DNA from: Mycobacterium sp. 3519A
GTDB lineage: Bacteria; Actinomycetota; Actinomycetes; Mycobacteriales; Mycobacteriaceae
Length of the DNA: 64,000 nt
Direction: 5' to 3'
Assembly (NCBI RefSeq): GCF_900240945.1
Contig: NZ_OESG01000013.1
Span: forward strand, 310,001 to 374,000
Below, piece by piece: positions 8,058 to 16,230 of the stretch (the stretch's first letter is position 1; the number at the start of each line of letters is the position of its first letter). A program made the translations under genes and the position numbers. Under the pieces are notes generated by a model. The model did no database searches, had not been told where the DNA came from, and saw nothing but the letters and a program-made list of their open reading frames with translations.

Positions 8058-10487
8058 ATGGCAGTCACAGATGAGTCCCTGTCGACGGGCGCCGATTCAA
8101 CAGAAACATCCGTGCATGACGTCATCCTGGAGATGCTCGAGAACGATGCAGGGCTGAACGCCGAGGTCAAGGAAGCCGTGCTCGAGGCGCTCGCCGAGGT
8201 CGTCGGTGAGACGCAGGACGACACAGGCGCGCAGACTGCATCGACCTTTCTGACAAAGATCTCGGTCGTCGGATTCCGCGGTATCGGGCCCCAGGCCGAG
8301 CTTGATCTCTATCCCGCTCCGGGACTCATGGTCATCAGCGGACGCAATGGATCGGGCAAATCGAGTTTCGCCGAGGCGCTGGAGCTCGCCCTGACTGGAA
8401 CCAGCTACCGTTGGCACGAGAAGAAGTCGACGCTTTGGACCGAATCCTGGCGGAACCTGCACCACACCAATCCGTGTGCCATTCGCGTCGGTTTCACCGC
8501 TGAGGGCCTCGGGTCTTTTACGGTCGGCGTGAACTGGGCAGACGAGGCCGAGCTCACTCACCGGACGACCTGGACGCAGACTGGTACTGACAAGCATGTC
8601 GACGGAACCGGCCATCTGGGGTGGTCACGGCCCCTCGAATTGTGGCGACCTGTGCTTTCCTACGACGAGCTGGGCCGGCTCTTTGACGGCGGTCCTTCGG
8701 CGCTGTATGACGCACTCGCGAAGCTACTTGGACTCGATTCCTTGGCTGAGGCCGAGAAAGGGCTTGCCACGCAACTGAAGTCAACCAAGCTCGCCCGCGA
8801 GAAAGCCGACGACGAACGCAAACGCCTCCTCGACGTGCTGTCCGATTCCGCCGATGAGCGTGCCCAGCAGGCCATCGTGCTGCTTCGTAAGAGGGGCGGC
8901 GCGTCGATGGACGACCTGCTGGCGCTCGCCACTGGGTCAGACGAGACCGGACTGCGGGTGACCGCGACGCTGCGAGCACTGACCCAGCTCGAGACTCCGA
9001 CGATTGGCGCGATCGAAGCAGCCGCCTCGCGGTTACGCACTGCAATCCAAACCGTGGTCGAACGGGGCGGCGAACTCGTTGACGGCAGCCGTCAGCGCGT
9101 CGATCTCCTACAGGCCGCCCTTCGGTTCCACGAGCATGCTGGCGACCGCGACTGCCCTGTGTGCGGACAGGGCAGTCTGGACGACGACTGGGCCGCGCGC
9201 ACCCGCGATGCCGTCGCTGCTTCTGAAGAGTCGCTTATGGAGTTCCGCACTGCGACAGGCGAACTCGACCAGGCGCGGTCCGCGGCCGTTGCTCTGATTG
9301 CCGCTCTCAAGACTGCAGATTGCATATCGGAAGTAGAGCTGTCCGGACTTGCGGGTTATAACGACGCCGTCGCTACGGCGCGACAGACTCCGGAGGATGA
9401 CACGGCCCTGGCCGCTCACGTGGAGTCGACGCTCGTCGCGGCCGCCGTGTCAGCCGACACACTGCGCGCTCAAGCCGCCGAAGCCCTGACGTCGCGAGAG
9501 AGTGCTTGGGCGCCGCTCGCCGCCCAGCTCGGCGGCTGGGTGCCTATGGAGGAAGAAGCTCGAGTGCTCGACGCGACGGTGAAAACAATGACGGCGGCCA
9601 AGAAGTGGATGTCCGACCATGCCGGTCAGTTCCGAAATCTGCGGTTGGAACCCATTGCAGTACAAGCGCGAGAGATCTGGAGCCAGCTGCGTCAGGAGAG
9701 CAATGTCGATCTTGGGGAGATCACCCTGGAGGGCACGGCAACCCGTCGGCGAGCGACCCTGGGGGGATCGGTGGACGGGCAGCCCACCAAGGCGTTGTCG
9801 GTGATGAGCCAAGGGGAGAAGCATGCACTCGCGCTCGCGCTGTTTCTACCGCGTGCCACGGCTCCGGCCAGTCCGTTCCGATTCGTCGTTCTCGACGATC
9901 CGATTCAGGCAATGGACCCCGCCAAGATCGACGGGTTCGTCCAGGTGCTTTCCGGGATCGCCCGCACCCACCAGGTCATCGTGTTCTCTCACGATGATCG
10001 GTTGGCTTCAGTGATCAGGGAGACCGGTACGGACGCCAGACTCATCGAAGTGGTGCGGGAGTCAGGGTCCAAGGTGACGATCCGCGACAACGTCAACCCC
10101 GCGTTGCGGGCCGTGAATGACATCTTCGCGCTGATCAAGGACGACCGCCTGCCCGACGACATCAGAGCGAGGGTACTGCCGGGCCTGTGTCGCGTGGCAG
10201 TGGAATCGGCTGCGAAGCAAGCGTTTTACACGAAGCAGTCCATAGCAGGGCGACCTCGTGCGGATTCTGAGAACGCTTGGATGTCGGCTAAGAAGACGTT
10301 GTCGCGGCTGGCGCTTGCGGTACATGGCGACCCGAGTGCAGACCTCAAGGGCTGGCTCGACGGCAGACCTGAACGCCGGCCGACTCTGCGCCTGTGCAAC
10401 GCGGTCCACGACGAAGCCCGCGGCGTCTCGATGAGGGAGGCGCGAGAGCTCGAGCGGACGGTGCAAGCGGTGTTGGCGTTGCGATGA
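8058..10487 (+). CDS. Rad50/SMC-like AAA ATPase with zinc-hook motif
   Basis: An 809-aa ATPase. Walker A GRNGSGKS is at residues 95-102. A long helical region follows, interrupted by CPVCGQG near 365, a CxxC like the Rad50 zinc hook. A signature-like VMSQGEKHALALAL, Walker B FVVLDDP near 610 and a switch histidine in VIVFSHDDRL near 640 complete the ABC-type head. An extra helical domain of about 130 residues follows the head. I start at ATG 8058; GTG 8022 in frame is an alternative and neither has a good ribosome site. The stop overlaps the next gene's start (ATGA), implying a coupled partner. ATP-driven DNA sensing that controls an effector is the usual role of such proteins in defence systems; here it is inferred. 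Confidence 0.85.
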   Translation: MAVTDESLSTGADSTETSVHDVILEMLENDAGLNAEVKEAVLEALAEVVGETQDDTGAQTASTFLTKISVVGFRGIGPQAELDLYPAPGLMVISGRNGSGKSSFAEALELALTGTSYRWHEKKSTLWTESWRNLHHTNPCAIRVGFTAEGLGSFTVGVNWADEAELTHRTTWTQTGTDKHVDGTGHLGWSRPLELWRPVLSYDELGRLFDGGPSALYDALAKLLGLDSLAEAEKGLATQLKSTKLAREKADDERKRLLDVLSDSADERAQQAIVLLRKRGGASMDDLLALATGSDETGLRVTATLRALTQLETPTIGAIEAAASRLRTAIQTVVERGGELVDGSRQRVDLLQAALRFHEHAGDRDCPVCGQGSLDDDWAARTRDAVAASEESLMEFRTATGELDQARSAAVALIAALKTADCISEVELSGLAGYNDAVATARQTPEDDTALAAHVESTLVAAAVSADTLRAQAAEALTSRESAWAPLAAQLGGWVPMEEEARVLDATVKTMTAAKKWMSDHAGQFRNLRLEPIAVQAREIWSQLRQESNVDLGEITLEGTATRRRATLGGSVDGQPTKALSVMSQGEKHALALALFLPRATAPASPFRFVVLDDPIQAMDPAKIDGFVQVLSGIARTHQVIVFSHDDRLASVIRETGTDARLIEVVRESGSKVTIRDNVNPALRAVNDIFALIKDDRLPDDIRARVLPGLCRVAVESAAKQAFYTKQSIAGRPRADSENAWMSAKKTLSRLALAVHGDPSADLKGWLDGRPERRPTLRLCNAVHDEARGVSMREARELERTVQAVLALR

Positions 10488-10831
10488 GTGCTATCGAACT
10501 CCTGAGTCAGGCCCAGCGGATCCTGACTGCTCGCGGCACCGGCGGATCGTCGTCCCGTATGGCGGCGTTTCTCGCACGCCGCGCGCTGGAGGAGATCGTC
10601 GAGCAACGCTGCGTCAGCCTCGGAGCGTCGGCACCTCGGGCCACGACGCGCAGCAAGCTGTTGATTCTGCGGGCACTCGACACTGCGGGCGCAGCCAACC
10701 GCGCCGCCTTCGCGTGGAACCGGCTGAGCAATGCCTGCCATCTGCATGCATTCGAAATGCAGCCCTCAACAGCGGAAGTCGAGCAGTTGTGCGGTGTGGT
10801 TGCTGGACTACTGCCGTCTACAGGGATTTAG
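10484..10831 (+). CDS. Small helical HEPN-like protein (115 aa)
   Basis: ATG 10484 lies inside the stop of the ATPase gene (ATGA), so the two are translationally coupled. The protein is all-helical. It carries an R80-x5-H86 motif in WNRLSNACH, which fits the R-x4-6-H signature of HEPN ribonucleases, within a pattern resembling HEPN-like domains appended to defence ATPases. It has no membrane segment. I propose it as the effector or toxin partner of the Rad50-like ATPase. The motif is short and the fold is not proven, so a purely structural helper remains possible. Confidence 0.65.
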   Translation: MSAIELLSQAQRILTARGTGGSSSRMAAFLARRALEEIVEQRCVSLGASAPRATTRSKLLILRALDTAGAANRAAFAWNRLSNACHLHAFEMQPSTAEVEQLCGVVAGLLPSTGI

Positions 10832-10845
10832 CCAACAATCAATCT

Positions 10846-11769
10846 ATGACCGCTACGCCGTTGGAAGACATACATCTGCCGCCACAGGCCGTCGCCCAGC
10901 TGAGGGATACCGAAGCTGCGGAGTGGATCGATAATCACACCATCGAGGTCCGTCGCAGTTGGTGGACAACGACCCTTGAGGAGCATGGTTTCGATGACAC
11001 CCTGGTCGGCGACACCATCAGCCGCGCGGAAATCTTTGCGCTTTCCGGGCCTGCTGCCGAGAGTCCCGATGCAGCCTTGACCCTGTTATGGAACTCGCTC
11101 GCGTGGGGTAGCGGCAGTAAGCGGCGAAAGAACCGTGCCCGAATCGCATCTGTCGCCCGAAATCGCGAAACCGCCACGGCATTACTGCAACAAGCAGCTC
11201 GTTGTAGCCGTCGCGACCCCGGCGAGGCATACAGTTTGTTGTATCCGGACAACCGCACAGCGATACGTCAACTGGGTCCAGCCTTCTTCACCAAGTACCT
11301 CTACTTCGCTGGTGGTGGTTCCTCCGACCACCAATGTTGCATCCTCGACGAGAACGTCGCCCTAGCGCTACAGAAGACATGCGGATGGCATTCGCTCCCT
11401 AGTCGGAGTTGGTTGGCGACCGCCTACGCGCGCTATGCGGTGCTCTTGGGGCGCTGGGTCAACGAGCACGAATTGGATCGGCCAGATGTCATCGAGCGAT
11501 GGCTCTTCGAAGAGGGTAAGCGCTTGCGAATGACCGCATCCACGGTCAGCCCCAAGCCAGCCAGAATTGCTGACGCAGTTCCAGCGGTTGAGCCCGCAGA
11601 GCCTGACGGGACATGCTTCTGCGGTTGCGGTGAGGCGACAAGTGACGGCAAGTTCTTCGTGACGTCGCACGATCGCCGGGCCGAGTCTCGCGCAATCCGC
11701 GAGAGATTCGGCGACATTGCGACGTTCGTTGCTTGGTCGGAGAAGCACCTACCAAGGATCGGTGGTTAA
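10846..11769 (+). CDS. 8-oxoguanine glycosylase (OGG)-fold protein with Cys/His tail
   Basis: 307 residues from ATG 10846, 14 bp after the previous gene. The central region fits the actinobacterial OGG-fold family: LLWNSLAWGSG near 80-90, then LGPAFFTKYLYFAG at 143-156, where K150 lies where a bifunctional glycosylase has its catalytic lysine, and D168 in CILDENVAL as the candidate catalytic aspartate. A C-terminal cluster, CFCGCGE at 257-263 followed by SHDRR, looks metal-binding. Members of the wider class remove damaged or modified bases. With nucleases and a DUF6884 protein close by, excision of modified phage bases is plausible but inferred. Co-direction with the ATPase/HEPN pair suggests one operon. 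Confidence 0.7.
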   Translation: MTATPLEDIHLPPQAVAQLRDTEAAEWIDNHTIEVRRSWWTTTLEEHGFDDTLVGDTISRAEIFALSGPAAESPDAALTLLWNSLAWGSGSKRRKNRARIASVARNRETATALLQQAARCSRRDPGEAYSLLYPDNRTAIRQLGPAFFTKYLYFAGGGSSDHQCCILDENVALALQKTCGWHSLPSRSWLATAYARYAVLLGRWVNEHELDRPDVIERWLFEEGKRLRMTASTVSPKPARIADAVPAVEPAEPDGTCFCGCGEATSDGKFFVTSHDRRAESRAIRERFGDIATFVAWSEKHLPRIGG

Positions 11770-11810
11770 GTGTTCATCAAGCGTGCAATCGCATGTCGAG
11801 GGAGTCTGGG

Positions 11811-12263
11811 CTACAGGCACTCGCCGTTGTGGACCATGAAGCACTTTTCGCACCGCTGCTCAGGCTTCTCCTGGCGCGGGTGGTCGTTTGCACCGAGGCG
11901 GACATTGCCTAGCGGGGTCAACTTGACGGACGGATCGAGCTGCTGCAGTTGAGTCAATCGGGTGATGGTGTGCTGACGAAGCTCAGGCGACCGCGGGTAG
12001 TTCAGTAGCTCCCGGTACAGCCCAGCCTGCATCTCGGCTTCCGATGGTGTCGCGAGCTCTCCAGCGAGCGAAAGACGCACGATTCTGCGCACTTCGGCGA
12101 TCCTCTCGAGGTTCACTGGCTCACCGTCTGCCGCTGCTGCCGCGACCATCTCGGCGTCGGTGAGGTTCCTCTTCATACCGTTGAGGACCTTGGCGTAGCG
12201 GGTGCGCTGGTGACTAAGGAGAATCTGCTCGATCTCTGTACGGAATGGATACTGGTCGGCCAT
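11811..12263 (-). CDS. Hypothetical protein with C-terminal Cys motif
   Basis: 150 residues from ATG 12263; an in-frame GTG at 12314 would add 17 residues. The body is helical and charged. It ends CEKCFMVHNGEC, a compact Cys-x2-Cys...Cys arrangement that may bind zinc. The family is not recognised. It converges on the OGG-fold gene (42-bp gap) and is divergent from the DUF6998 gene, still inside the defence-like island. Confidence 0.6.
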   Translation of the reverse strand: MADQYPFRTEIEQILLSHQRTRYAKVLNGMKRNLTDAEMVAAAAADGEPVNLERIAEVRRIVRLSLAGELATPSEAEMQAGLYRELLNYPRSPELRQHTITRLTQLQQLDPSVKLTPLGNVRLGANDHPRQEKPEQRCEKCFMVHNGECL

Positions 12264-12583
12264 CACGTCCAGTATGCGGGCGCGGGCCTGGTCCCGGGGT
12301 CGAAGCAACGACACTATTGAACCGATTCTTCGTGCGCGTCAGTTTACGGTTCGCGTTGACTCCAGCTCGACTCCTTCGACCGCGGGCCCTCGCGAACAGC
12401 CTTGTCGCCACGCTTCTGGATCAAACAGTTCCGCAGACTAACCACACTGCACGGCAAGCGGGTTCGCAAGAACTGCGAGGCGTCCCCACACACGCCCGGT
12501 TTGCCACTTAACCGCGGTTAACTCCGGTACCGAACTTGACTGTAAAGGGGTCGTCGAATCACCTTCTGTGCAACGGTCGTGCT

Positions 12584-13135
12584 GTGGACGAACAAGACGA
12601 CACAGAACTCAAAGAACTCGGCGCGTTGCTTCGAGAACGAAACGCTCTTGACGCCCGCATCGGCCGCCTGCTGGACCGCCCGGTGAACACCGGAAGCATT
12701 GGCGAATGGATCGCAGCACGGATCTTCGAAATCGAGCTGGAAACCGCCGCGAACACCGCCGGTTACGACGGACGCTTTACCACGGGTGAGCTTGCCGGTC
12801 GAACGGTCAACGTCAAAGCGTATACGAAACACGAAAGCGTTCTGGACATCAATCCGAGTGCTCCACTGGACTATTACCTCGTTCTCACCGGTGCACCATC
12901 AGCCCTCGCGTCGTCGCGGGGTACCTTGCGCCCGTTCTGTATTCAGACCGTATTCCTACTGGACGCGCACCGATTGCATGCCGAGCTGAAGGACCGAGGC
13001 GTGAAGATCGGCATAGCGACGAGCGTGCTTAAGACTCAGTGGGAGGCAGCCGAAGTGTTTCCGCGTTCCACCAATCCACTCCTTGTTCTCACAGAGGCGC
13101 AACGTCGTCAGCTTGAGATATTCGCCTGCGACTGA
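12584..13135 (+). CDS. DUF6998-type protein
   Basis: 183 residues from GTG 12584; the frame stays open upstream to a TTG at 12536. It matches what I know of DUF6998: an N-terminal helix with NTGSIGEWIAARIF, a central GRTVNVKAYTK strand-helix, LDYYLVLTG, and the C-terminal RGVKIGIATSV and QRRQLEIF. Proteins of this type occur beside restriction-like genes, and the VNVKAY segment resembles the core of a PD-(D/E)XK fold, but I see no complete catalytic set. It closes the island; 13136-13309 downstream contains no gene I can support. Confidence 0.6.
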   Translation: MDEQDDTELKELGALLRERNALDARIGRLLDRPVNTGSIGEWIAARIFEIELETAANTAGYDGRFTTGELAGRTVNVKAYTKHESVLDINPSAPLDYYLVLTGAPSALASSRGTLRPFCIQTVFLLDAHRLHAELKDRGVKIGIATSVLKTQWEAAEVFPRSTNPLLVLTEAQRRQLEIFACD

Positions 13136-13309
13136 AGTCCGAGTTCTAGCTGGAACCGCTTCAAAAACGTGTTCATTAGCTAGGAGACCGTCCACTGCCG
13201 TCATCAAAAGGTATCGAGTAACCGCCAAAATCTTGCGCAGCAGGGATACCCAACGCAACGTCGTCGCCCGCGTTCTGGCCAACGAAAGCCGCTGCCAACG
13301 CGCTGAGCC

Positions 13310-13951
13310 CTAGCCGTCCGCGACGTCGGCGCGTTGCTCGCCGGAGTAACCGTCCATGACGGCGTCAGGGTTCTCGATCCTGGCGGCGCGGTGCCGGCTG
13401 ATGTTGGCCGATGTCATGGCCATGACGTCGCGGGCTTTCCCCCTGCCGAAGGTCACCGACTTGTCGTGCTGCACTCCGAGGCGGACCCCGACTTCGACGG
13501 CGTCCTGGTCGGCGCCCATGTAGAGAAACTCCCAGCCGTTTTTGGTCTGCTGCTGGACGAGACTCTTGACGGCCGGGTGCGTCCACTCTTGACTCGAATT
13601 CTCATAGCCGTCGGTCATGATCGCGACAATCACCGTGCCCGGGCGCTCGGCCTCCGGCGCCGCGTCAAGCTGTGCCGCCGTATCGGTGATCAGCTTGCCC
13701 ATCGCGTCCAGCAGCGCCGTGCCACCGCGCGGCTGCAGGTTCAGCGCAGGAACCTCCCCGACCGGGATCTGGTGATAGACGACCTCGTACTGGGTATCAA
13801 ACTGGGCCAGCGTCGCGGCGCACTCACCGGGCGCCTGGCGTTGTTCATCGATGAACGCGGCGAATCCACCTTCGACGTCAGACTTGATGGACTGCATCGA
13901 CCCCGAACGGTCGAGCAGAAACACGAGCAGGGTGCGATCGGAGTTCGACAT
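13310..13951 (-). CDS. von Willebrand factor A domain protein
   Basis: 213 residues, a single vWA domain. The MIDAS metal site begins D14-x-S16-x-S18 (LLDRSGSM), with a Thr in GGTALLDAM and an Asp in IMTDGYEN as the remaining ligands. There is no signal peptide, so it acts in the cytoplasm, probably as an adaptor. It lies 16 bp downstream of the small HTH-like gene in one operon. Small bacterial vWA proteins of this sort are found in tellurium-resistance-like and stress operons; its partner here is unknown. Confidence 0.85.
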   Translation of the reverse strand: MSNSDRTLLVFLLDRSGSMQSIKSDVEGGFAAFIDEQRQAPGECAATLAQFDTQYEVVYHQIPVGEVPALNLQPRGGTALLDAMGKLITDTAAQLDAAPEAERPGTVIVAIMTDGYENSSQEWTHPAVKSLVQQQTKNGWEFLYMGADQDAVEVGVRLGVQHDKSVTFGRGKARDVMAMTSANISRHRAARIENPDAVMDGYSGEQRADVADG

Positions 13952-13967
13952 GGTTTGGCCCTTTCGG

Positions 13968-14342
13968 TCAGGCGGTAGGTCGGCGGCGTTTGAACTGCAT
14001 GGGCTTGGCGTCGGGCGGCGGCGCGGGCGGTGGTGCGATCCCGGTCTCCTTGTCGTACCGGGCGCGCGTCACACCTTTGGCGTTGACCCGACCGTCGGCG
14101 GCGTAGCCACCCAGCTTCGCCGTGGTGGCCAGGCGCGGGCCAATCGCGTTCTCGGTCAGCCCAACCTTCTCCGCCGCTGCGCGAAGCGACAGCTCCGCGT
14201 CGACGACGGCGTCGGCCAGTGTCTCGTCGATCAGCCCGCCAACGTCGTCGAGCACCGCGCGAAGGTGCGTGAGTGCCGTTGCCGGGTCAGCCTTTTCGGC
14301 CCTGGCAAGCTCGGATCGGATGCGTGTGTAGCGATTGGACAC
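13968..14342 (-). CDS. Small HTH-like protein, candidate autoregulator
   Basis: 124 residues from GTG 14342. The middle contains SLRAAAEKVGLTENAIGPRL, which has the spacing of a helix-turn-helix (alanine in helix 1, glycine in the turn). The tail is Pro-rich and then basic (MQFKRRRPTA). The GTG is preceded by TATGGT five bases upstream, consistent with a leaderless transcript. Three palindromes sit immediately upstream, between this gene and the divergent zinc-ribbon/serpin-like gene, so this protein may bind them. That link is inference. The vWA gene follows in the same operon. Confidence 0.65.
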   Translation of the reverse strand: MSNRYTRIRSELARAEKADPATALTHLRAVLDDVGGLIDETLADAVVDAELSLRAAAEKVGLTENAIGPRLATTAKLGGYAADGRVNAKGVTRARYDKETGIAPPPAPPPDAKPMQFKRRRPTA

Positions 14343-14346
14343 ACCG

Positions 14347-14352
14347 CACCAT
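14347..14352 (-). promoter_or_regulatory. -10 element TATGGT for the HTH-vWA operon
   Basis: On the minus strand TATGGT is followed by five bases and then the GTG at 14342, as expected of a leaderless start. It abuts the first of the three palindromes (14355-14367), so a bound repressor would block it. Confidence 0.4.
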
Positions 14353-14354
14353 AC

Positions 14355-14401
14355 CGCAGAAACTGCGGATACGCAATACATGCGGGTTCGCACGATATGC
14401 G
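14355..14401. promoter_or_regulatory. Three CGCA-N5-TGCG palindromes spaced 17 bp apart
   Basis: CGCAGAAACTGCG (14355-14367), CGCAATACATGCG (14372-14384) and CGCACGATATGCG (14389-14401) all match CGCA-N5-TGCG. Their starts are exactly 17 bp apart. They fill the space between two divergent leaderless promoters (-10 elements at 14347-14352 and 14425-14430). The conserved arms with variable centres indicate a dimeric DNA-binding protein occupying tandem sites. The HTH-like product of the adjacent gene is the obvious candidate. Confidence 0.75.
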
Positions 14402-14424
14402 GCCCGCTTGTCGGTGGGGCGAGG

Positions 14425-14430
14425 TATCTT
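14425..14430 (+). promoter_or_regulatory. -10 element TATCTT for the zinc-ribbon/serpin-like gene
   Basis: TATCTT lies seven bases before ATG 14438 and no ribosome site precedes that ATG, so the mRNA is probably leaderless. The expected -35 region falls just at the end of the third palindrome (14389-14401). Confidence 0.45.
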
Positions 14431-14437
14431 GCCGGCC

Positions 14438-15757
14438 ATGACCAACACGAGTCCCGCCTGCGGCCGATGCGGATCGACCGCGCTGCACCACCAGGTCCAC
14501 GGCATGCCCACCCCAGAGTTGTTCGACGAGGCAGCGCACCGCGCGGATCTCGCCCTGGCCGGGTGCTGCGTGATGGAGGGCGACTGGACCACTGAATGCG
14601 TGACGTGCGGTCAACGCGAAACCATTGGCTCCTACAACGATTCGTCATGGACAACGGCGCCACGCCCGGATACCGCAGGCCTCATCACCGCGTACGCGGC
14701 ATTGACGCGGCAGACGCTGGACACGGCGCAGACACCGGCCATTTCCTACCTTGGGTTGTGGCTGTTGCTCGCCCGCTTCGCGCCGATCGCCGCCGGTGCA
14801 CACCGCGCCCGACTGTCCGAGGTGCTCGGCGTGCCCTGCGAGGACGCCGCCGCGCTGGCGGCCGGCCTGCTCGACTCGCCGCACCCGACCATCGCTGCGG
14901 CGCTCGGAGCGTGGTCGCGCGTCTCGCTGACGGCGACGCTGCCCGTCGCACTCGACGAGCTGCCCGACCAGGCCGCACTGGACCGCTGGGCCGTCGAGCA
15001 CACCCGCGGCCTCATCGAGCGGTTCCCGGTACAGATCGACCCGTTGACCCAGCTCGTCCTGGCTACCGCGCTGGTCATGCAGCCGCGGTGGACCACGGAA
15101 CTGGGCACCGACGAGAACGGGATGCTCGTCCTCGACGATGGGCTGCAGACGATCGTCGACACCAGTGCCGCAGGACTAGTCGCCGTCGCCAAGCCGTTCA
15201 GCGAGGATGGCATCGACGTGGTCAGTGTCATTGCTGCACCGGATGTTTCGCCGACCGATGTGTGGCGATCTGTCGACGAGGTCGTCTCCAAGCTCAACGA
15301 GGGTGCACTGTGGCACGGGGAAGCGCCCGGCAGGAATCCGGCCGACGGCCATGCTTGGACCGTCCGCGAAACAACCGAGACGTTCACCGACTGGGACGCA
15401 CCTGGCGGCGGCGACTATCTCTGGCGCAGTCATCTGCCGCGTTGGGACGCCGCCGTGGACAGCACACTCATCGCCGCGCCCGGGGTGGCAGAACTCGCCG
15501 CATCACTGAGAGAGGCCGCACCAGAACTCAAGGGCCCGACTGAGTGCGTGCAGGCGGCCACGGCCGCCTACGACGAGAACGGGTTCGAGGCCGCCGCCGT
15601 CACCGCTATGGCAATGGCGATGGGGGCCCCGCAGTTCGTCGAACGCACCATCCACCGCGTCGAGATCACCTTCGACCGCCCGCACGCCGTCGTCGCAGTC
15701 GCCCGCGGCGGTGCCTGGGAGGGCGTGCCGCTGTTCCACTGCTGGGTCACGCCTTAA
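14438..15757 (+). CDS. Zinc-ribbon plus serpin-like protein
   Basis: 439 residues. The N-terminal ~65 residues are a zinc ribbon: CGRCGST, a HGMP motif, then GCCV and ECVTCG. The rest resembles a prokaryotic serpin-type fold: LGLWLLLARFAP near 105, repeated LLDSPHPTIAAALGAWSR, and near residue 380 DENGFEAAAVTAMAM, which fits the serpin reactive-loop hinge (E-x-G-x-E-A-A-A). A final PLFHCWVTP takes the place of the usual closing strand. The same zinc ribbon is the C-terminal module of the proteins at 28773 and 43626. No signal peptide is present, so it is cytoplasmic. The inhibitor function is inferred from fold resemblance only. Confidence 0.65.
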   Translation: MTNTSPACGRCGSTALHHQVHGMPTPELFDEAAHRADLALAGCCVMEGDWTTECVTCGQRETIGSYNDSSWTTAPRPDTAGLITAYAALTRQTLDTAQTPAISYLGLWLLLARFAPIAAGAHRARLSEVLGVPCEDAAALAAGLLDSPHPTIAAALGAWSRVSLTATLPVALDELPDQAALDRWAVEHTRGLIERFPVQIDPLTQLVLATALVMQPRWTTELGTDENGMLVLDDGLQTIVDTSAAGLVAVAKPFSEDGIDVVSVIAAPDVSPTDVWRSVDEVVSKLNEGALWHGEAPGRNPADGHAWTVRETTETFTDWDAPGGGDYLWRSHLPRWDAAVDSTLIAAPGVAELAASLREAAPELKGPTECVQAATAAYDENGFEAAAVTAMAMAMGAPQFVERTIHRVEITFDRPHAVVAVARGGAWEGVPLFHCWVTP

Positions 15758-15797
15758 GGCAGTGCCGGCGAGGCGCCTAGAACGCACGAATTCAACT

Positions 15798-15821
15798 GCG
15801 GTGCAGATGGCTTCGCACCGC
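15798..15821. terminator. Hairpin between convergent genes
   Basis: GCGGTGC (15798-15804) and GCACCGC (15815-15821) form a perfect 7-bp stem with a 10-base loop between the ends of the convergent genes at 15757 and 15841. No U-tract follows, as is usual for mycobacterial hairpins. Confidence 0.4.
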
Positions 15822-15840
15822 TAACGCCGCTTCGGATTGA

Positions 15841-16227
15841 TTACGGCTGGCCTGCCTCGCGGCGAGAATCCTTCGCGCGCAGCTCGGTTGCAACTTTTCG
15901 GCCTGCTTCAGTCAGGCCCAGCCATATGGAATAGTCCCACGATGCCGGATCGTCATAGTGGCTGACGAAGCGTTCATGTAGGCGGTTCATGGCCACGTCG
16001 ATCGGTTCCCACGCGGGAAATGTCTCTTCCGGTCCGGGTAACTCGCCGATCTGCATCAGGCCGTCCTCGAGTAATGAGCGGATGGTCCTGACGGTTAGTT
16101 CCGTGCGCGCTTCATCGCTCTCGGCGAGCTGGAAGTGCGAAATAATCTGCTGCGTCTCGGCGAGTGAGACCCAATCAGATAATCCGCTGGTCAGTAGCTC
16201 TGTGCGGAGCCGCCCGTCCTTTGTCAT
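15841..16227 (-). CDS. Hypothetical protein, GLTE-motif family
   Basis: 128 residues, helical, beginning MTKDGRLRTELLTSGL. Near the C-terminus it has SWDYSIWLGLTEAGRK, preceded by HERFVSHYDD. The tail of a decayed relative lies directly upstream (16231-16420), so this is one of a local gene family. No catalytic residues are evident. Small proteins of this kind often sit next to polymorphic toxins as immunity proteins, which is a guess here. Confidence 0.6.
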   Translation of the reverse strand: MTKDGRLRTELLTSGLSDWVSLAETQQIISHFQLAESDEARTELTVRTIRSLLEDGLMQIGELPGPEETFPAWEPIDVAMNRLHERFVSHYDDPASWDYSIWLGLTEAGRKVATELRAKDSRREAGQP

Positions 16228-16230
16228 CGT

